From Entonaema liquescens (taxonomy: Eukaryota; Ascomycota; Sordariomycetes; Xylariales; Xylariaceae), in contig CADCSX010000005.1 of assembly GCA_902805475.1 (NCBI GenBank), forward strand, positions 350,001 to 414,000: 64,000 nt of DNA, read 5' to 3'. The translations under genes and the position numbers were made by a program. Under the pieces are notes generated by a model that had not been told where the DNA came from, did no database searches, and saw only the letters and a program-made list of their open reading frames with translations. Below, in pieces: positions 34,561 through 47,620 of this stretch (position 1 is the first letter of the stretch; each line of letters opens with the position of its first letter).

Positions 34561-36624
34561 TTTTTATTTAAAAACAAAAAATCACAACGTTTCTCTCAAT
34601 GATACACCAGAGGTATTGACTTGGAGATATGCGAGCCGACTATAAAGGTAAGAAAGCCAAATTTAAGAGACCACGGAGCCTGCTTATGGAGGCAATGGGC
34701 TCCCCCCTATTCTTCGAAGTGCGAGAATGAATAGACATATCCAGTCATATCTATCGTCAACTGAGCCCACACCGTAATTCGATTGGTAAGTATACATGAG
34801 GGATCTCGGTTAAAAGGCTTGGTTCCGTTGACAGGTGATTCAAAAAAGTATTTTTTCAAGCCATAAGCAGTCATCCCGTGCCAGTTTCAACGCATAAGTT
34901 GGGCACGGTCTGTTGGCCAAAGTCTCTTTGAGCCTCATTTTCATAGCCCCGACTTGATCGTGTGATCAAGCATTACGCAGCGGCTGGAATTTACTAATTC
35001 TTAGTTGCATCATATTTCGTCGTATCACAAACCGCTTCGCAAAGTATGACTGATGGTTTTTGCTTTTCTTATGAGCCTTAGGCTCAGACTTACCCGCGCT
35101 TATTCTTCTAGGTATATCCAGTAATTTCTCCAGGCCACCCGCCGAACTTAGGCCTATATGCAGTAAATATAAATACTTAGAATGTACAGCTTCTTATATT
35201 TACATGTATAGATAGAACTTGACGTTTCAATTTCTCACGATAGTAGTATCATGACGAGATGCATATGACAACTTACCTACACATCATAGCCGCTACTAGA
35301 TATAGCATACAAGATTGTACGACACATCTTCACGTGGAATGGCAAGACAATGCGAAGGGTCAAACTAAACCCATCGGCTTCAAGGGTCCAGAGGGAATGT
35401 GGCTTTCGAAACGGACGTCTATTTGCACAGGACCGCAGGACTTAGATTCAGCCAAGGCTATGGCGCGGGGTCAAAACAGGACAAACTCGGAGCTATCTTC
35501 AAGCTCGGAGTCACTTCTTCCTACAGTATACCTTAGCTAATCAAAATGTATTATAGCACCGTGCAACCGACTTGTGGTAGAGTAAGCGATGTTAGCTCGA
35601 TGCTAAAGAGAGGTACAAAGAAAACTCCCAAATAATCAGCATCAATTACCTACACGATTCTAATTATATCTTCATCCTCCTTTATGAATTGTCCCTTTAG
35701 AAGAAAGTACAGGGTATCCTTCAGAGAATATCTAGGAACTAGACCGACCTATGAGTATACCTCTTTGCCAAATAGTCAGCAACATCCAATCATGCTTTTC
35801 CGCAACTTCGTGTGAACAAAGACCGCTGAGACAAATAAAAAACACCATTGTTACAGTTTCAAGTCATACCGTCCTATGTAACATAGGCGCCGTTACAAAG
35901 GCCGTGCATTATGATTTAAGCCTCGGGCTCCTAGCGATATGGCAGCCTCATGGTCAATTACAAAACTTTAAACACAAAGTCATTCCAACTTAAGCAAACA
36001 AACAAACGACGAAACACGAACAAAATGAATTCAATAATCAAGACAATTCAACTCCCACAGTCCCAATGGACCTCGTCTCAAGACGGAGCTCGTATTGACT
36101 GGGGAATTTGCTCCGTTATGTAAGGGCAAATAGAAAAGGATGAGAAGGCATCGCAGTGCATAGTCGGGTGGATAACAAGTATAATTGAAAATAATTCTAC
36201 TTCCGCATCTATATAAAATCCTTTTAGAAAAGCATAGAATATAATAGTCGGATGGTTTATAAACTTGATAACTTTTAACCTTGTACCTAGGATTTTGATG
36301 AGGCCACATCGCTATCCTAGTCTTGGACTACGTGTCAGATTTGGGATTTGTAGGACTCGTCGATGTCTGACTCGTCGAATCTACTAGAAGAATAGGGCTA
36401 TTGGCGTCATCGCAGCCTACGTGTTATATCCATGAAGGGCGTGATTTTTCCATATAAATATTTGATTAGCAGCTGGTTGTATAAACCGAATTGTAGCCAG
36501 ACAGCATTACTATCAATCAATATTAATATACCATATATTCGACTCAAGAACGACAACTCCAACCAATACAATTGGTCTTCTAGGCAATCTAATTCAATTA
36601 AGAAAATCACAATCCCTTTTCAAA
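34561..36624. other. Intergenic, divergent promoters of esterase and EthD genes
   Basis: A 2-kb AT-rich spacer holds the promoters of the carboxylesterase (-) and the EthD gene (+). Open frames at 35259-35540 and 35751-35993 have no domain signal. No repeat longer than a few units was seen. Confidence 0.55.
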
Positions 36625-37005
36625 ATGACTTTCAGCGTACTCGTCTTCGGGCACCGTCTCCCTGGAGTCTCTCCGGCCCAATTTAAACAGCGTTACGACG
36701 AGCACATTCCCCTCATACAAGAAATTACGGGCGAGCATTTCCCTATTTCACACACGCGACGATACATTCAGCGCGCCGACGAGGAGAATGCTCAAGTATT
36801 CGCAGGATCGCAGGAAGATTTCGATTTCGACGTAATAGCGGAGATGGTGTTCGAGGGCGAAGAGGATTTCAAGAAGTTTTATGAGATTGTGACTAGAGAG
36901 GATAATGCGAAGGTTATTGACGAGGATGAGAAAGGATTTTTCGATAGGAAGAGGGTCAGGGTCGTGGTGCTAGGGGAGACGGTGGTTACGGAGCGAAAGG
37001 CTTGA
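36625..37005 (+). CDS. EthD-domain protein (dimeric alpha-beta barrel)
   Basis: A single exon encodes 126 residues, the usual length for this family. The pattern is a first strand (FSVLVFGHRL), PGVSPAQFKQRYDEHIPLI forming the helix with the conserved HxPL-like tail, a Arg-Arg-Tyr strand (HTRRYIQRAD), and a second half with FDVIAEMVFEGEEDFKKFYE and a DEKGFFDRKRVRVVV strand. Such proteins are related to EthD from ether-degrading bacteria and to fungal anthraquinone-pathway decarboxylases/dehydratases and are often found with oxidative enzymes. No catalytic role can be assigned. The start follows TTTTCAAAATG, a good fungal context. Confidence 0.85.
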   Translation: MTFSVLVFGHRLPGVSPAQFKQRYDEHIPLIQEITGEHFPISHTRRYIQRADEENAQVFAGSQEDFDFDVIAEMVFEGEEDFKKFYEIVTREDNAKVIDEDEKGFFDRKRVRVVVLGETVVTERKA

Positions 37006-38428
37006 TTGATTGAAACTCTTTTGATTTATAGATGTGTATATTATTGCTATCTCTCTCAATGTCTGGTTACGGGTATATAGGTCGATGATTAGCGTTGAAA
37101 TTGATGCATATACCGAAAAACACCATGTCTTCATTCATTGATAGCTCAACCCCTTTCCACTCTGAGCGGCAGAATGTCTTCTAAGTGGTGGAGTATATCT
37201 TTGGTTCATACCATATCAAAGATGTAATAGAATTCTCGAGTAGCTATACTCGAAACACGTAGTTGAAGTCGGTATACCAATAGCTCATGCCACCATTTTT
37301 CCATCCAACATGAATATAGGAGAGAATATAGGATTGACGAAGTGCACCAATTATATCGTTATGGACTATAAGCAGGTATGTTTGCCTTTTCTATACCTAC
37401 CTAGACATAATGTTCTTTTCATCCCACAAGTGAATGGTTCATGCAACTCTCATGATTTCAACAGAAAGCAGAATAGTAAATGCATGTCTTTTCCCCCAGA
37501 ACTTATAAAAATTCGTTTCCATGGGCCTTCAAAAAGGGGGGTTTCATTAGAAGTAAAGTCCTCAATTCTCTATAGTGCCTCGCTGGAACAATTGAAATAT
37601 CTTCTATATATTAGATGTCCTCGGTCCTTTTCCCGGGCCAACTCGGAAAAGCGAATCGAGAATCCCACCCAGAGCCCTAACTAGTATGAAAGATCGCTCC
37701 CCAAAATCTACGAGATTTTCATATTAGACTAGACCCATGGACTATTATGATCTTTGACCAAATCTGCAAACTGTAGACTAAATCTAAGCTATGTTCATCG
37801 GTCCTATTCGAATAGATTAGATAAATAGATACTTATCTAAGCCGAGGTTACATACCAAGATGCATGCAAATGCCGTCGCGTGGACCCAGACCTGATAAGC
37901 AATTGCAGTGACTCCTTGGCTGCATGATGTGACGATCTTCCCCGGACTCCACCTTCAAGCCAACAGGAGATAAGGAGGTAGATAGGCTTCTTGGAAGTTG
38001 ACTTATGCCAAACAGAGTGGTATAACATGTGAAGGGAGCAAGATGATACTTGGGTCTATTCGCAATACTTCATTATATATCTGTTAATTTTCTTTTTTCT
38101 TTTTTTTTTTTCCTTTTTGACCAGATCGAAGAGCAGACAAAGATCTTATCGAACCGTAATACTAGCCCAGTCAGCACCCTTGGTGATACGAACTTCCGAG
38201 TAGGAAGCAAGCCGTAGACGTCACCCGCATTTGCATGCATGTCGGCATCCTTATCTAGGTACATTATCTCATCCGAGATAAACATGGCGTCGTTACGTTT
38301 CCGTGGGGTATACCCAGGTCGTAGGACTCGCCTCTACATATAAGCAACAACATGCCCTTGTATCTTGTAGATGATATCTCATAACATTCTTAAGGGCGTT
38401 TTATGAGTTTCATAATACGTTGCATGCA
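37006..38428. other. Intergenic between EthD gene and Dal5-like permease
   Basis: No gene is supported in this 1.4-kb AT-rich spacer. A T-rich tract lies at about 38090-38117. The open frame 37310-37684 has no domain. Confidence 0.55.
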
Positions 38429-40710
38429 ATGGCGCAAAACGTAGAGATCTCTATGCTTCCAGTAGAAGCGAATCATCCCCCGGAGACATCCAGCAGCTCG
38501 GAGAAAGACCCGGAGAAGACAGACGCTGCGGAGATAAGCGAGAAGAGCAGCGTGGCGGGTGGTGAGCTCCAAGATGATTCAGGTCTGGCTTCACTCCGTC
38601 TTACACTCCAAGACCTGTGATACTTATCAATAAGCAGTCCCTAAATTCACCGACGAGCAGTATAAGAAGTTGAAAAGAAAAGCCGATAGATATCTTTTGC
38701 CATTGATGTGGCTCTGCTATGGCATTCAGCAGACAGATAAAACATCGATCGGAACACAAGCAACATTTGGCCTCGCAAAGGTAGAATTATGCATGCTCAG
38801 CTAACCAGCCCTTCTGCTAACACGGTCATTTCACAGGACACAGGGCTCGTTGGACAGCAGTACTCATGGCTCACGACAATATTTTACATCACGTACATGT
38901 GCTTCGAGTTCCCGTCTAACATCATTCTACAGCGGTATCTAATGGGCCGAACATTATCATGCTATATGATATGCTGGGGCGTCGTGGTTCTATGCGTTGG
39001 ATTTGCGCAGAACTTTACACAGCTAGTTACCCTACGTGCGCTGCAGGGGATGTTCGAGGTGAGTCTTAATTCTTTGAATTACCTATCTGGGCTTCTGGAT
39101 GAACTTACAAACTGTCTATCTAGTGCTGTATCTCACCTGGGTTCATCCTCGTCGTTGGGAGCTGGTACACGACGCGCGAGCACTCATCGCGGTCACTCGT
39201 CTTCCAGAGCGCTAACGCCGGGTTTGGAATTATTGCCAATTTAATCCTCTATGGGATTGGGTCGCTGCAATACTCCCGAGGCCCTCAATTCCAGGCTTGG
39301 AGATATATGTCTTATGTGAGTGCACCGTAAAAAATGGATTTTATGGGTCTGTAGTGTTATACTAATGTCTACTTCCATGGTCTGTCGGAGTAGTTCCTTG
39401 GTAGCATGACGATTCTCACTGGCTTCCTGTGTCTTTTCCTGCTCGGTACGCCGTCCGAAGTCCGCTGGCTTAGCCCAGAGGAGAGAAAGATAGCCAACGC
39501 TCGTATCATGACGAACAACACCGGTCACGACCGGACTGGTATTAAAAGATGGAAGTGGAAGCAGGCGCGGGAATGTCTGGTTGATCCTTGCGTGAGTATT
39601 TGAGAAAGATCTCAGTGAAGTGTTGTATTCGCTAACGTAGGAGATGATTCCACCAATCGCAGTTCTGGTTAGCAGGAGTTAACGCGTTCCTGAGTTCCGT
39701 ACCTAATGGTGGAATAACCGCCTTTGGTTCCATAATCAATACCAATGCTGGGTTCAGTCAGTGACTTATGAGTTCTGCTATCAAAGAGCAAAAGCTAACA
39801 GTATATTAGCTAACTTACAGGTAATTCTCCTTGATATACCTCGAAATGTCACGTCAGTGATATGGTTCGTTGTCATTGGTATTGTCACAAGTAGGAAGAA
39901 GAATTTACGCATGTAAGTTATATTGGGAAGATGATCATAGACTATAACTATTCCTTAAGGTGTAACTAACTTCGATTCTTAGGTACTTCATGATTGCCTC
40001 CGTTATTCCACCAGTAGCAGGTTTCATTATGATGGCAACTCTACCGAATGAACCCCATTACAAATGGATTAAGTGGGCAGGGTGAGTAGTATCACTCCCT
40101 ATACAAGTCAAAGCCTATACTATGCATACTAACGACGGGCTGGGCAATAATTATAGTTACTTCATCACTGTCACGAGCGTCGTAGCGCTCTTCCTTGCTT
40201 GGACACTAATCCCCTCAAACGTTGCCGGACGCACCAAGCGCACACTGACATCATCATTCACGTTTGTTGGGTACTGCGTAGGCAATATGGTCGGATCGCA
40301 AATCTTCCTAGCAAAGGATGCCGTGCGTATTCCCCTCCCTTCTCATATCTCTAACCCTCCTATGCCCTCCAATATAGAAAATGTTGAGGATTTAGCTAAG
40401 AACATCTCAAGCCTCGATATATCCCCGGTACAGCGGGCTGTGCTGTATGCTTTGGCCTAGAGTTCATCGTCCTCATAGCGTGGAGGCTTGTGCTAGTCAT
40501 GCGAAACCGGCGCCGTGAAAAGTGGTTACAGGAGCAGGGAATTAGCGAAGAGGAAAGGGTAGAGAGAGGCAAGCAGCTTGGAGAGCAGGACTGTACAGAC
40601 TTCGAGAATCCTTATGTAAGTTGACCCCTATCCTTACAATTTCTGGCTCTCCTATCATATGATACCTTGTCTAATATTTATAATTCGCTTAGTTCCGCTA
40701 CACAATGTAA
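38429..40710 (+). CDS. Dal5-like MFS anion:cation symporter (allantoate/vitamin permease type)
   Basis: Eleven exons: 38429-38582, 38638-38780, 38837-39058, 39124-39315, 39394-39591, 39663-39756, 39810-39912, 39983-40081, 40157-40322, 40412-40615 and 40693-40710. All phases agree; 530 residues. Family blocks: TDKTSIGTQATFGL in helix 1, FYITYMCFEFPSNIILQRY, RALQGMFECCISPGFIL with the typical SWYTTREH loop, the internal block SVPNGGITAFGSIINT, LDIPRNVTSVIWF, and the conserved end DAPRYIPGTAGC leading to NPYFRYTM. The cytosolic N-terminus is Ser/Glu-rich. Members import allantoate, ureidosuccinate, nicotinate, pantothenate, small peptides or sugar acids with protons; which one cannot be told. 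The last exon encodes only five residues and the stop codon. Confidence 0.9.
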
Positions 40711-41365
40711 ATGCACCCCAGGAAACCAAGATAACCCCCAAGCTGGACGCAGGCACATGCTAGATAAACTTGGGTCTGTTTCCACTACTATTCTCCAAAT
40801 TAACCCGTCCGCAGTTTGGCTTATACAGAGTCGCAATCTAAAACCATCCAATCATGTACAAGAGTTTCAGTAATCGCGAACGCAATATGATTACAAAAGT
40901 AGGTTGGTCAGAGTAATCTACGTCGAATCATGCGTGACAAATGATATAGACCAAAGTTCATTACGCGTATTAAGAACATCACGGCGCCATGGCTTAGGTC
41001 ACCTCAAGGCCAGTCTACGTAAGATAGCATGTATGGGCGGTTATTGATGAACCGAAAGAAAAAGATTGTCAAAATTGCAAATGTGCCCAGCAAAGAGCTG
41101 GACGGCAGATCCATTTCATCATGTCTAATTGGAACAAGATATATCATCTAACATACTTCTAAAAGCAGATGCGGCGACTAAAATGGCTAGGCCTTGCCTC
41201 CTGAGACAATGTAGAAAAGAAAAAATCACGTAACACATGGAGGTATCTTGAGCGCTTCATCCAAAAATCCCGAACCCGATATCTGACAAACGCCAATTTC
41301 CCGTATATACACCCGCTTCTATTTTGTAGTTTCAAATCGCGTTGCACACAATCGGAGAATACTGT
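40711..41365. other. Convergent spacer
   Basis: The 3' ends of the Dal5-like permease (+) and the GH16 gene (-) face each other across 655 bp. The open frame at 41159-41347 has no support. It probably holds only 3' UTRs. Confidence 0.6.
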
Positions 41366-42264
41366 CTAAGAGGAGTAGACGGCAACCCATTCAACTTCCA
41401 TCATGCTGCCGTAGCCATCTTGCGTAGCGTCATTGGGTGCACCGGGCCAGTCACCACCGACGGCAACATTAAGAATGACGTACCTAAGACGTAGGGTTAG
41501 CAAATGTTTGCAGGATATTAGGTATCTTGAGAAACTTACAGAGGGCTGTGGGCCAAAGAAGACCAAACGGGAGCATCGTTGATATCGGCTCCAGAAAGAG
41601 TGTTGTAGTTGTTACCATCCAAGTGCCATGTGATGGTCTGCGCTCGCCAATCCTCGTTGGTAAGATCGATCGTGACACCCCAAGTGTGGAAACCATCCGG
41701 GGACATAGGTGTAGTGCCGGCGCGTCCGATGGGCTCGTTGCAAGGGCCGCCCTGGGAGTTACCGCAGTGGACGGTACCATAGCCGGTGAGCAGGCCATTA
41801 ACCTGTTCCATGATATCTATTTCTCCACAGGCAGGCCATTCCGTGCCGTGGCGTATAGCATCGCCAAGCGCCCAAAAGGCAGGCCAGATACCCTGCTTGT
41901 TGGCGTTGTTTCCCAATAGGAGGCTTGATTGTACGCTGAAGACCTTGCCGGGCTGGGGTGTCCAAGATCCCTTTGTCTCGATACGTCCCGAGGTCCAAAG
42001 TCCAGAGGGAGACTTCCAGGGAACGAACTGAATGGTGCCACCGCCGCTGATCTGGACGTTCTGGTTCGATGTGGTATACGTCTGGACTTCGTTATTGGTG
42101 TTGATAGCGTCCATGATGTTCCACGTGTCACCGTTAGGAGGGGCCCCTGCTGATCCCTCGAAAGCGTCTGAGAAAAGGATTTGCATTCCATCGATGTTCG
42201 GCGGGTTGATAGCGGCAACAAGGCCGGGGACGAGAGAAGCGAGAATGCTTTGCTGGAAGCGCAT
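41366..42264 (-). CDS. Secreted GH16 endo-beta-1,3(4)-glucanase-like glycoside hydrolase
   Basis: Exons 42264-41540 and 41483-41366 encode 280 residues, the usual length for a single-domain GH16. An N-terminal signal peptide (SILASLVPGLVAA) leads into the mature domain. The catalytic motif GEIDIMEQVNG carries the two glutamates (nucleophile and acid/base) around the Asp. Other GH16 marks are GRIETKG, GIWPAFWALG, the block GFHTWGVTIDLTNEDW and the final strand YVILNVAVGGDWPG. The protein should cleave beta-1,3- or mixed-linkage glucan in fungal or plant cell walls; no carbohydrate-binding module or GPI signal is visible. The 56-bp intron splits the Leu before YVILN. Confidence 0.93.
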
Positions 42265-45200
42265 TTTGAAGGACTGAGGTCGGAAATGACAGAAAGTGCC
42301 GAGTTTTGAGATCAGTTGTATAATGACAGTAAATGCCCTGGTTCTATAGACCTTCTAAGAGAGTCGACTTGGGCTAAGATGTGGTAAAGAGAGAGAGCTA
42401 TCCTGGCTGCAATAGTAGAAAGAATCCCTGACTTGCAGGCAGTTGATAGATATACAGGTAGTTAAAAATGAAAGACGAAGCAGACGAGTTAATAGCTTAC
42501 TATTAACACGGAAGCAAAAGAATGTGATATATAAACTCGGCTAGCAAGGCAGAAGAAGAGAGCGAAATGCACAATGGTTGGGCGCGGAGAAGAAAAAGAC
42601 CAACAGAATAGCTCGGAAGCAGCTCACCTTGGAGATATATATTAAGAGCCCATAATGGAGACCGCGTTGTGTAGTATGCAGTGCCACTCGGTCAAGGAGT
42701 CAGGGGCTCCACTGCATTAACGGGGCTCGATAGATCCACGCGGATCTAAACAGATGGTGGCATTGCCTAAAAAGTGGATGGGAAAAAGAAAAGTATTGAA
42801 GTTCTTCCCTTCAAGGGCCTTCAAGGGAACATCGGATAGTCGAAGCGAAGAGATAGGCTGATAGGTACCAGCGAAATGGAAAGCATAATGCCTGACTAGC
42901 GCGGAAATTAATTGTGGGAGCTTATGGTGAAACTGGTAGGGGGTTGCTTGGTTTTTTCTCTCTCTCCTTGGTCTTGGTCTTGGTCTTGGACTAGCCCTCG
43001 ACTGGTTTTGACTGACTGGAAATACGTCTTGGTAATACCCCAGTTACAACCTGAATAAGCCTGAGAATAAGCCTGAGATGGTGGGTAGGAACCCCCCCAG
43101 AGTGACATTGGGCTCGCTGTTCCTGAATTCTGAGCCAAAACCGACCACTCGTGACGCGCCGAGCTTCTTCTGTCTTGCCTATCCTGTCGTGCTCTAAAAT
43201 GCTCCGAAAGACGTGGATTCGCCTTTCAACTTTTTAGATGGAGCCAACGGGTCTAGTCTCTCAAAGCCTTTCCGTCAGCATTAACAGTGGCAATACTGTA
43301 ATGGATATTATCGAGAGAAAACTTGTCATATGTAGCCCGTCATATTCTTGACCTCTCATCGAGAAGCAAACCCCTTTTACTTTTGAATATTTGTACAACC
43401 AACCACGATGAGTTGGCAAGCATGATGTGAGAGATGTATTGTACATATGTACATGTGTACATAAGCTCGGCTGCAGAGTTCTCTGAAATTCTCGTAGACC
43501 GAAAGCCGGTAGCCGATGCAGTTCCAACGCTCTATCACCAGGTCGTTGAAAAAGGTTTCCCGCATTTGGAAGAGGGGCAAACCTGGTTGGTACAAACGAT
43601 TTGACGAAGAAGAAAAACGAAGTGAAGAAGAGAAAAAGGGGGGAGGGGCATATGCGGTTCTAGAATAGGCTAGTTTAGCTAGCTTAGCGTAGTCTCTAGT
43701 TATGCAAGGTACTGTACGGCATGCGCTGAGTTGGCAGCTGCACTCAGCACGCTATTATGTGCGTAAACAACCAATAAGATAAGTACTGTACAAATTTGGA
43801 TACTCTGTCTAACGGTTGGCATGGGTCTAATATGGTGAAACAGCGAAAGATAAACTGGGCCCCCCCTTGTCCTATTCTTTTCTTCTTTCCATTCTCGGTA
43901 CCTATCTATGTAAGCTTGATTCGACCGTCTACTTGTGTACAGTAGTACAGTAGTACAGGGCGTAAGGTACCTAAGGTAACCACTCTAAATTGGCCAGTCC
44001 GACTTCAATTTTCAATTCTTACTTCCCATGCGGATTACAACCTTCTGCACAACTATCTTATCGTAGTATTTACCTCAGATGAACAACTCAGCAAAGACGA
44101 TAAAGTAACAGTCGGTATCCGTGCTCATATTGACCCGCTATAGCGCTAAGAAACTACGGTTACTACTCTGGAAGCTTTTAGCTGGCGATAGCCGCGGAAA
44201 GACGTTCAAACGACTCCATTGCGTACTAAGCGCGCGCCCAGCAATACCTCCTGTTCCCACGAACCATGGTAAATTAGGTATTTATAATTATAAATTTTAC
44301 CGCGCCGCCTCTAGGATAACAAAAACAAATGCGCCGAAGCGCTTAAGTGGTCTGAACATACGACGATGAATCCTTTTGTTCTCCCAGTCCATCGTCCTCC
44401 GCATCGAAAGTTTGGTTGAACAACAAAGCTTGAGTTATTGCTATTGTGAATGGTGATACGTTGGAGGCTGACTGCTTTTACGCTATATTCAACTCCGGAG
44501 GAGTAACCGACGATCTTTTCAACTTCGAGAAAATTCCCCGTCGACCTAACGGGGAAGAAGCGCATATCCTTTCCTAGTTACGGCTAGGTTTGCTACCAAA
44601 ATCACATCTTATCAGTTGAAGTGCCGGACGGCGCAGGTCCGGCGGTATGCAGGTGCTTGGGATTTTCGCTTGAACCCTCTCGTCCAGTGATATTTTTTGG
44701 TTTTACACTTAGTTTCGACCTAGGCCAATGGACACTAGCGAGTGAGGTTCGCAGAACGGAGTCAAAATAGGTGGCGCACGGGCCTAAATAGCACACCATA
44801 ATTTCTAATACTTTATATCAAATCCTCTACTTATTATATTAATGAAAATGTAAAGCTTAAGCATTATAAAACTTAATAAGTTAATACTAGCTGACTGTTA
44901 TTTATTATAATAATTTTTATTCATTTTTATATCTTGTGGTATGCTGTGTAAACCCTATCTTGTAATCTGATGTGCTTGTAAATGTTGATAGTGGGTGCGC
45001 CAGCTTTTTTGACGCCCTTCTGGTTCGTCGTCACCACCCAACCTGACACGACAGCCTACTTGGAAAAAAGTCTAGACTGTCTTACCGCATTTGCTCCACT
45101 GCCAATGCTAATGAAGAATGGGCTTCTTTTTCGAGGCATAAGTTTTCGCAAATCAGCTCTCTCATACCTTGCAAAGATCGAGTGATCCCCAACCGGTCGA

Positions 45201-47620
45201 TGGGTTTTGCCAAAAAGAGTTGTTTCGCGAATAAACCTATCACAGGCCAGGGCAGGATAGTTTCATCGCCTTTTTTAGTATCCGGAGTCGGGTTTACATA
45301 TATCGGCCTCGACTTAAATGCCTACCTATAGAATAATTTTTCGCTTGCATGCGTTTCCAGGTTGTTGGCGCATTCGTTATCCAGAGGGAACCTCGGTCAG
45401 AGTTCTCGACCCCTCCCACAAATTAGCAGAAGTTTTCAGATGCCCAATCGAGCGAGGCTTGCTTGCTATGTAGGAGTTGCCCATGTCGTGATGCTGTCCC
45501 TGCCATGCTGTGAAACACGGTTCATTTTTTGACCCATGCCCCAATTGTCCTCTTCCTATCTATTTTCGCAGATATAGGAAAGTCCTTTCTCTAAGAGCCT
45601 AGGAGAACGACTCGCTGCGCCTTACACGGAGTACGCATGACTCGTTCTGAGGATGTATGGGCTATACATAGAAAAGAGGTCATCGTGGTCGCGGGCCGCA
45701 ACCGATCAGAACGGAAGAGGGATCGCAACCCCTGAAAAGTCGACTCGGGCTGTCGGGTCGCTCGGGATGTTCCATTGTTGAACTGTGCGTTGGCAAGCAT
45801 ATGATCTAGGTGAGATCTTCAACAGTTTGCACTGCCTCTTATGCCCCGACTTGTTGATCAGATTTAATGCGGATTTAATGCGGAGTGATCGGCAATCGCT
45901 CGCCACGATTATGCTTGAAGATATACCTCAACGGCCATATTAACGGTCCCAAACTCGCGGGTCTAGCCCGGTTTTCTTAAGTAATGGTTGAAGAATCTTG
46001 CGATCTGCAAATCTATTACTCCTTAAGATTTTCGAAACCTGCAGAGCCTTGATTCTTTTATACATACATAGGTAGGACAAGTTCGCCAACTTAGCCAGCC
46101 GCGACACTTTTGTAACTCTTTATAATGAAGCAATGACAATAGATATGGGGGCTATAAGTAACCGTCATACTCCATCGCTACCCGTATAAACTATTATCAT
46201 AGTATATTCAAAACTTGCTAATATACCAATTTACTAGATCATCCCTCTTGACAGATGACTACGAATCTATTCAGCCAGGTTTTATAATAACGTGGAGTGC
46301 AGGCCAAACCACATGTCCCACATAGCACAGACATAAGCAAATGCCGAACCTCGGATTACTGATTGGTGGGATAAATTGCGCTTCATTTATAGTTAATATA
46401 CAATATGCTTATCATTTTTGCTTCTTAAGGCGCCTCATGCCCGCTTTCTTTTTCGCTTCCGATGATACATATAGCTAAGAATTACATCTACAAGTATGAG
46501 TGTATCAGTTAATTAAGCAGCGCGTATTCTGCTGATTGATCTGCGCAGTGCAGGTGATGATATCTCATTGGAAGTAGTGTGCTTGCATTGCAGCAGATTC
46601 TGCAAGCAATAGTCACTTGACAGTCGAAATATGCTATACGGTATCCGTTTGACTTCGTGTATGGTGTATGAATCATAGAATATGCTATACGTGTAAATAA
46701 ACACTGGTATCGGCTTTGGTTGATCTGGTTCAGCTTCTGAAAGCCAACGGTTGAAGGTCTTCCAACTACATTGAATACCTAGTTTCAGCAAACTTCATGT
46801 TTGTAAAGGTATAGGTACTGCTTTTTCTACGCAAGGGACTTACATAGTAGAGAATATAGATGTATACTCTCGAGAGAGAAGACGAATAGTCTTTAAAGAG
46901 ACCACTGGAATAATAGAAATAACTTTGTTACTCACTAACCCATTCATCCTCTCTACTTACGTAGTTGTAAGTGGTACCATTTCTATCCCGAAAATATAAA
47001 AACTAAAAGTTCACTTAGTTGACTACCCGTAATTCACTACCACTTCGAGTTTCTATAATATAAGTTGTTGCAATGACTTGCCTAGCCTTCGGATAATAAT
47101 GTAAGTGTATAGTAAACGTAATCGATATGACAGGGTAAACCCAGGCAAAACTCAGACTATGAATATGAATACAGAAATACAGAGATACAGATTTTTATGT
47201 ACTAATTCCTATCAATTTTTATTATGCTTTATCTGTTACCGAGTAAGCATATGTGTTGTCGTCGGTATACTTTTTGCGCATCCCGTCGTGAAGCAGCGAC
47301 AGAATGCGGCACGGGAATTCCATTTTCCGGTATATTCTTTTGTGTAACCTGACTAGACATTATTTGGAATTGTAGTTCCATACGTCCATCCCGGAGTCCG
47401 CGTCCGGTAGGAATTTCGGCCGACTAATATTAAGTAATCGATTTTATGGTAAGTGTCAGCTTTCAGCAACTATGTAGGTACCTACCTCACCTACAAATCA
47501 AAATGAAGCTATCAAAGCCTAGTTCTTAAGTAACTCGAGAAAAAACTCATAAGCAAACTAAAAAAAAAGCAGTAGTAAGGATAACGGGAATAAAACGCTT
47601 TCCCGTTAAGGAGTTCCTAA
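42265..47620. other. Gene-poor 5.4-kb spacer
   Basis: This is the longest gene-free interval. Open frames at 42908-43138, 44121-44369, 44982-45185 and 45591-45906 carry no recognisable domain. Composition is uneven: very AT-rich patches (about 44800-44960 and 46380-46500) alternate with normal-GC blocks, a pattern that could reflect decayed, RIP-mutated repeats, though I find no intact terminal repeats. A (TTGGTC)n-like tract lies near 42967-42989 and a perfect 7-bp hairpin stem (GCCGGAC/GTCCGGC) at about 44621-44641. The left end holds the GH16 promoter and the right end that of the Zn2Cys6 gene. Confidence 0.5.

Noticed and set aside
44121..45906. Open frames in the gene-poor spacer as possible transposon ORFs
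   Set aside because: No transposase, reverse transcriptase or integrase motif and no terminal repeats could be seen.
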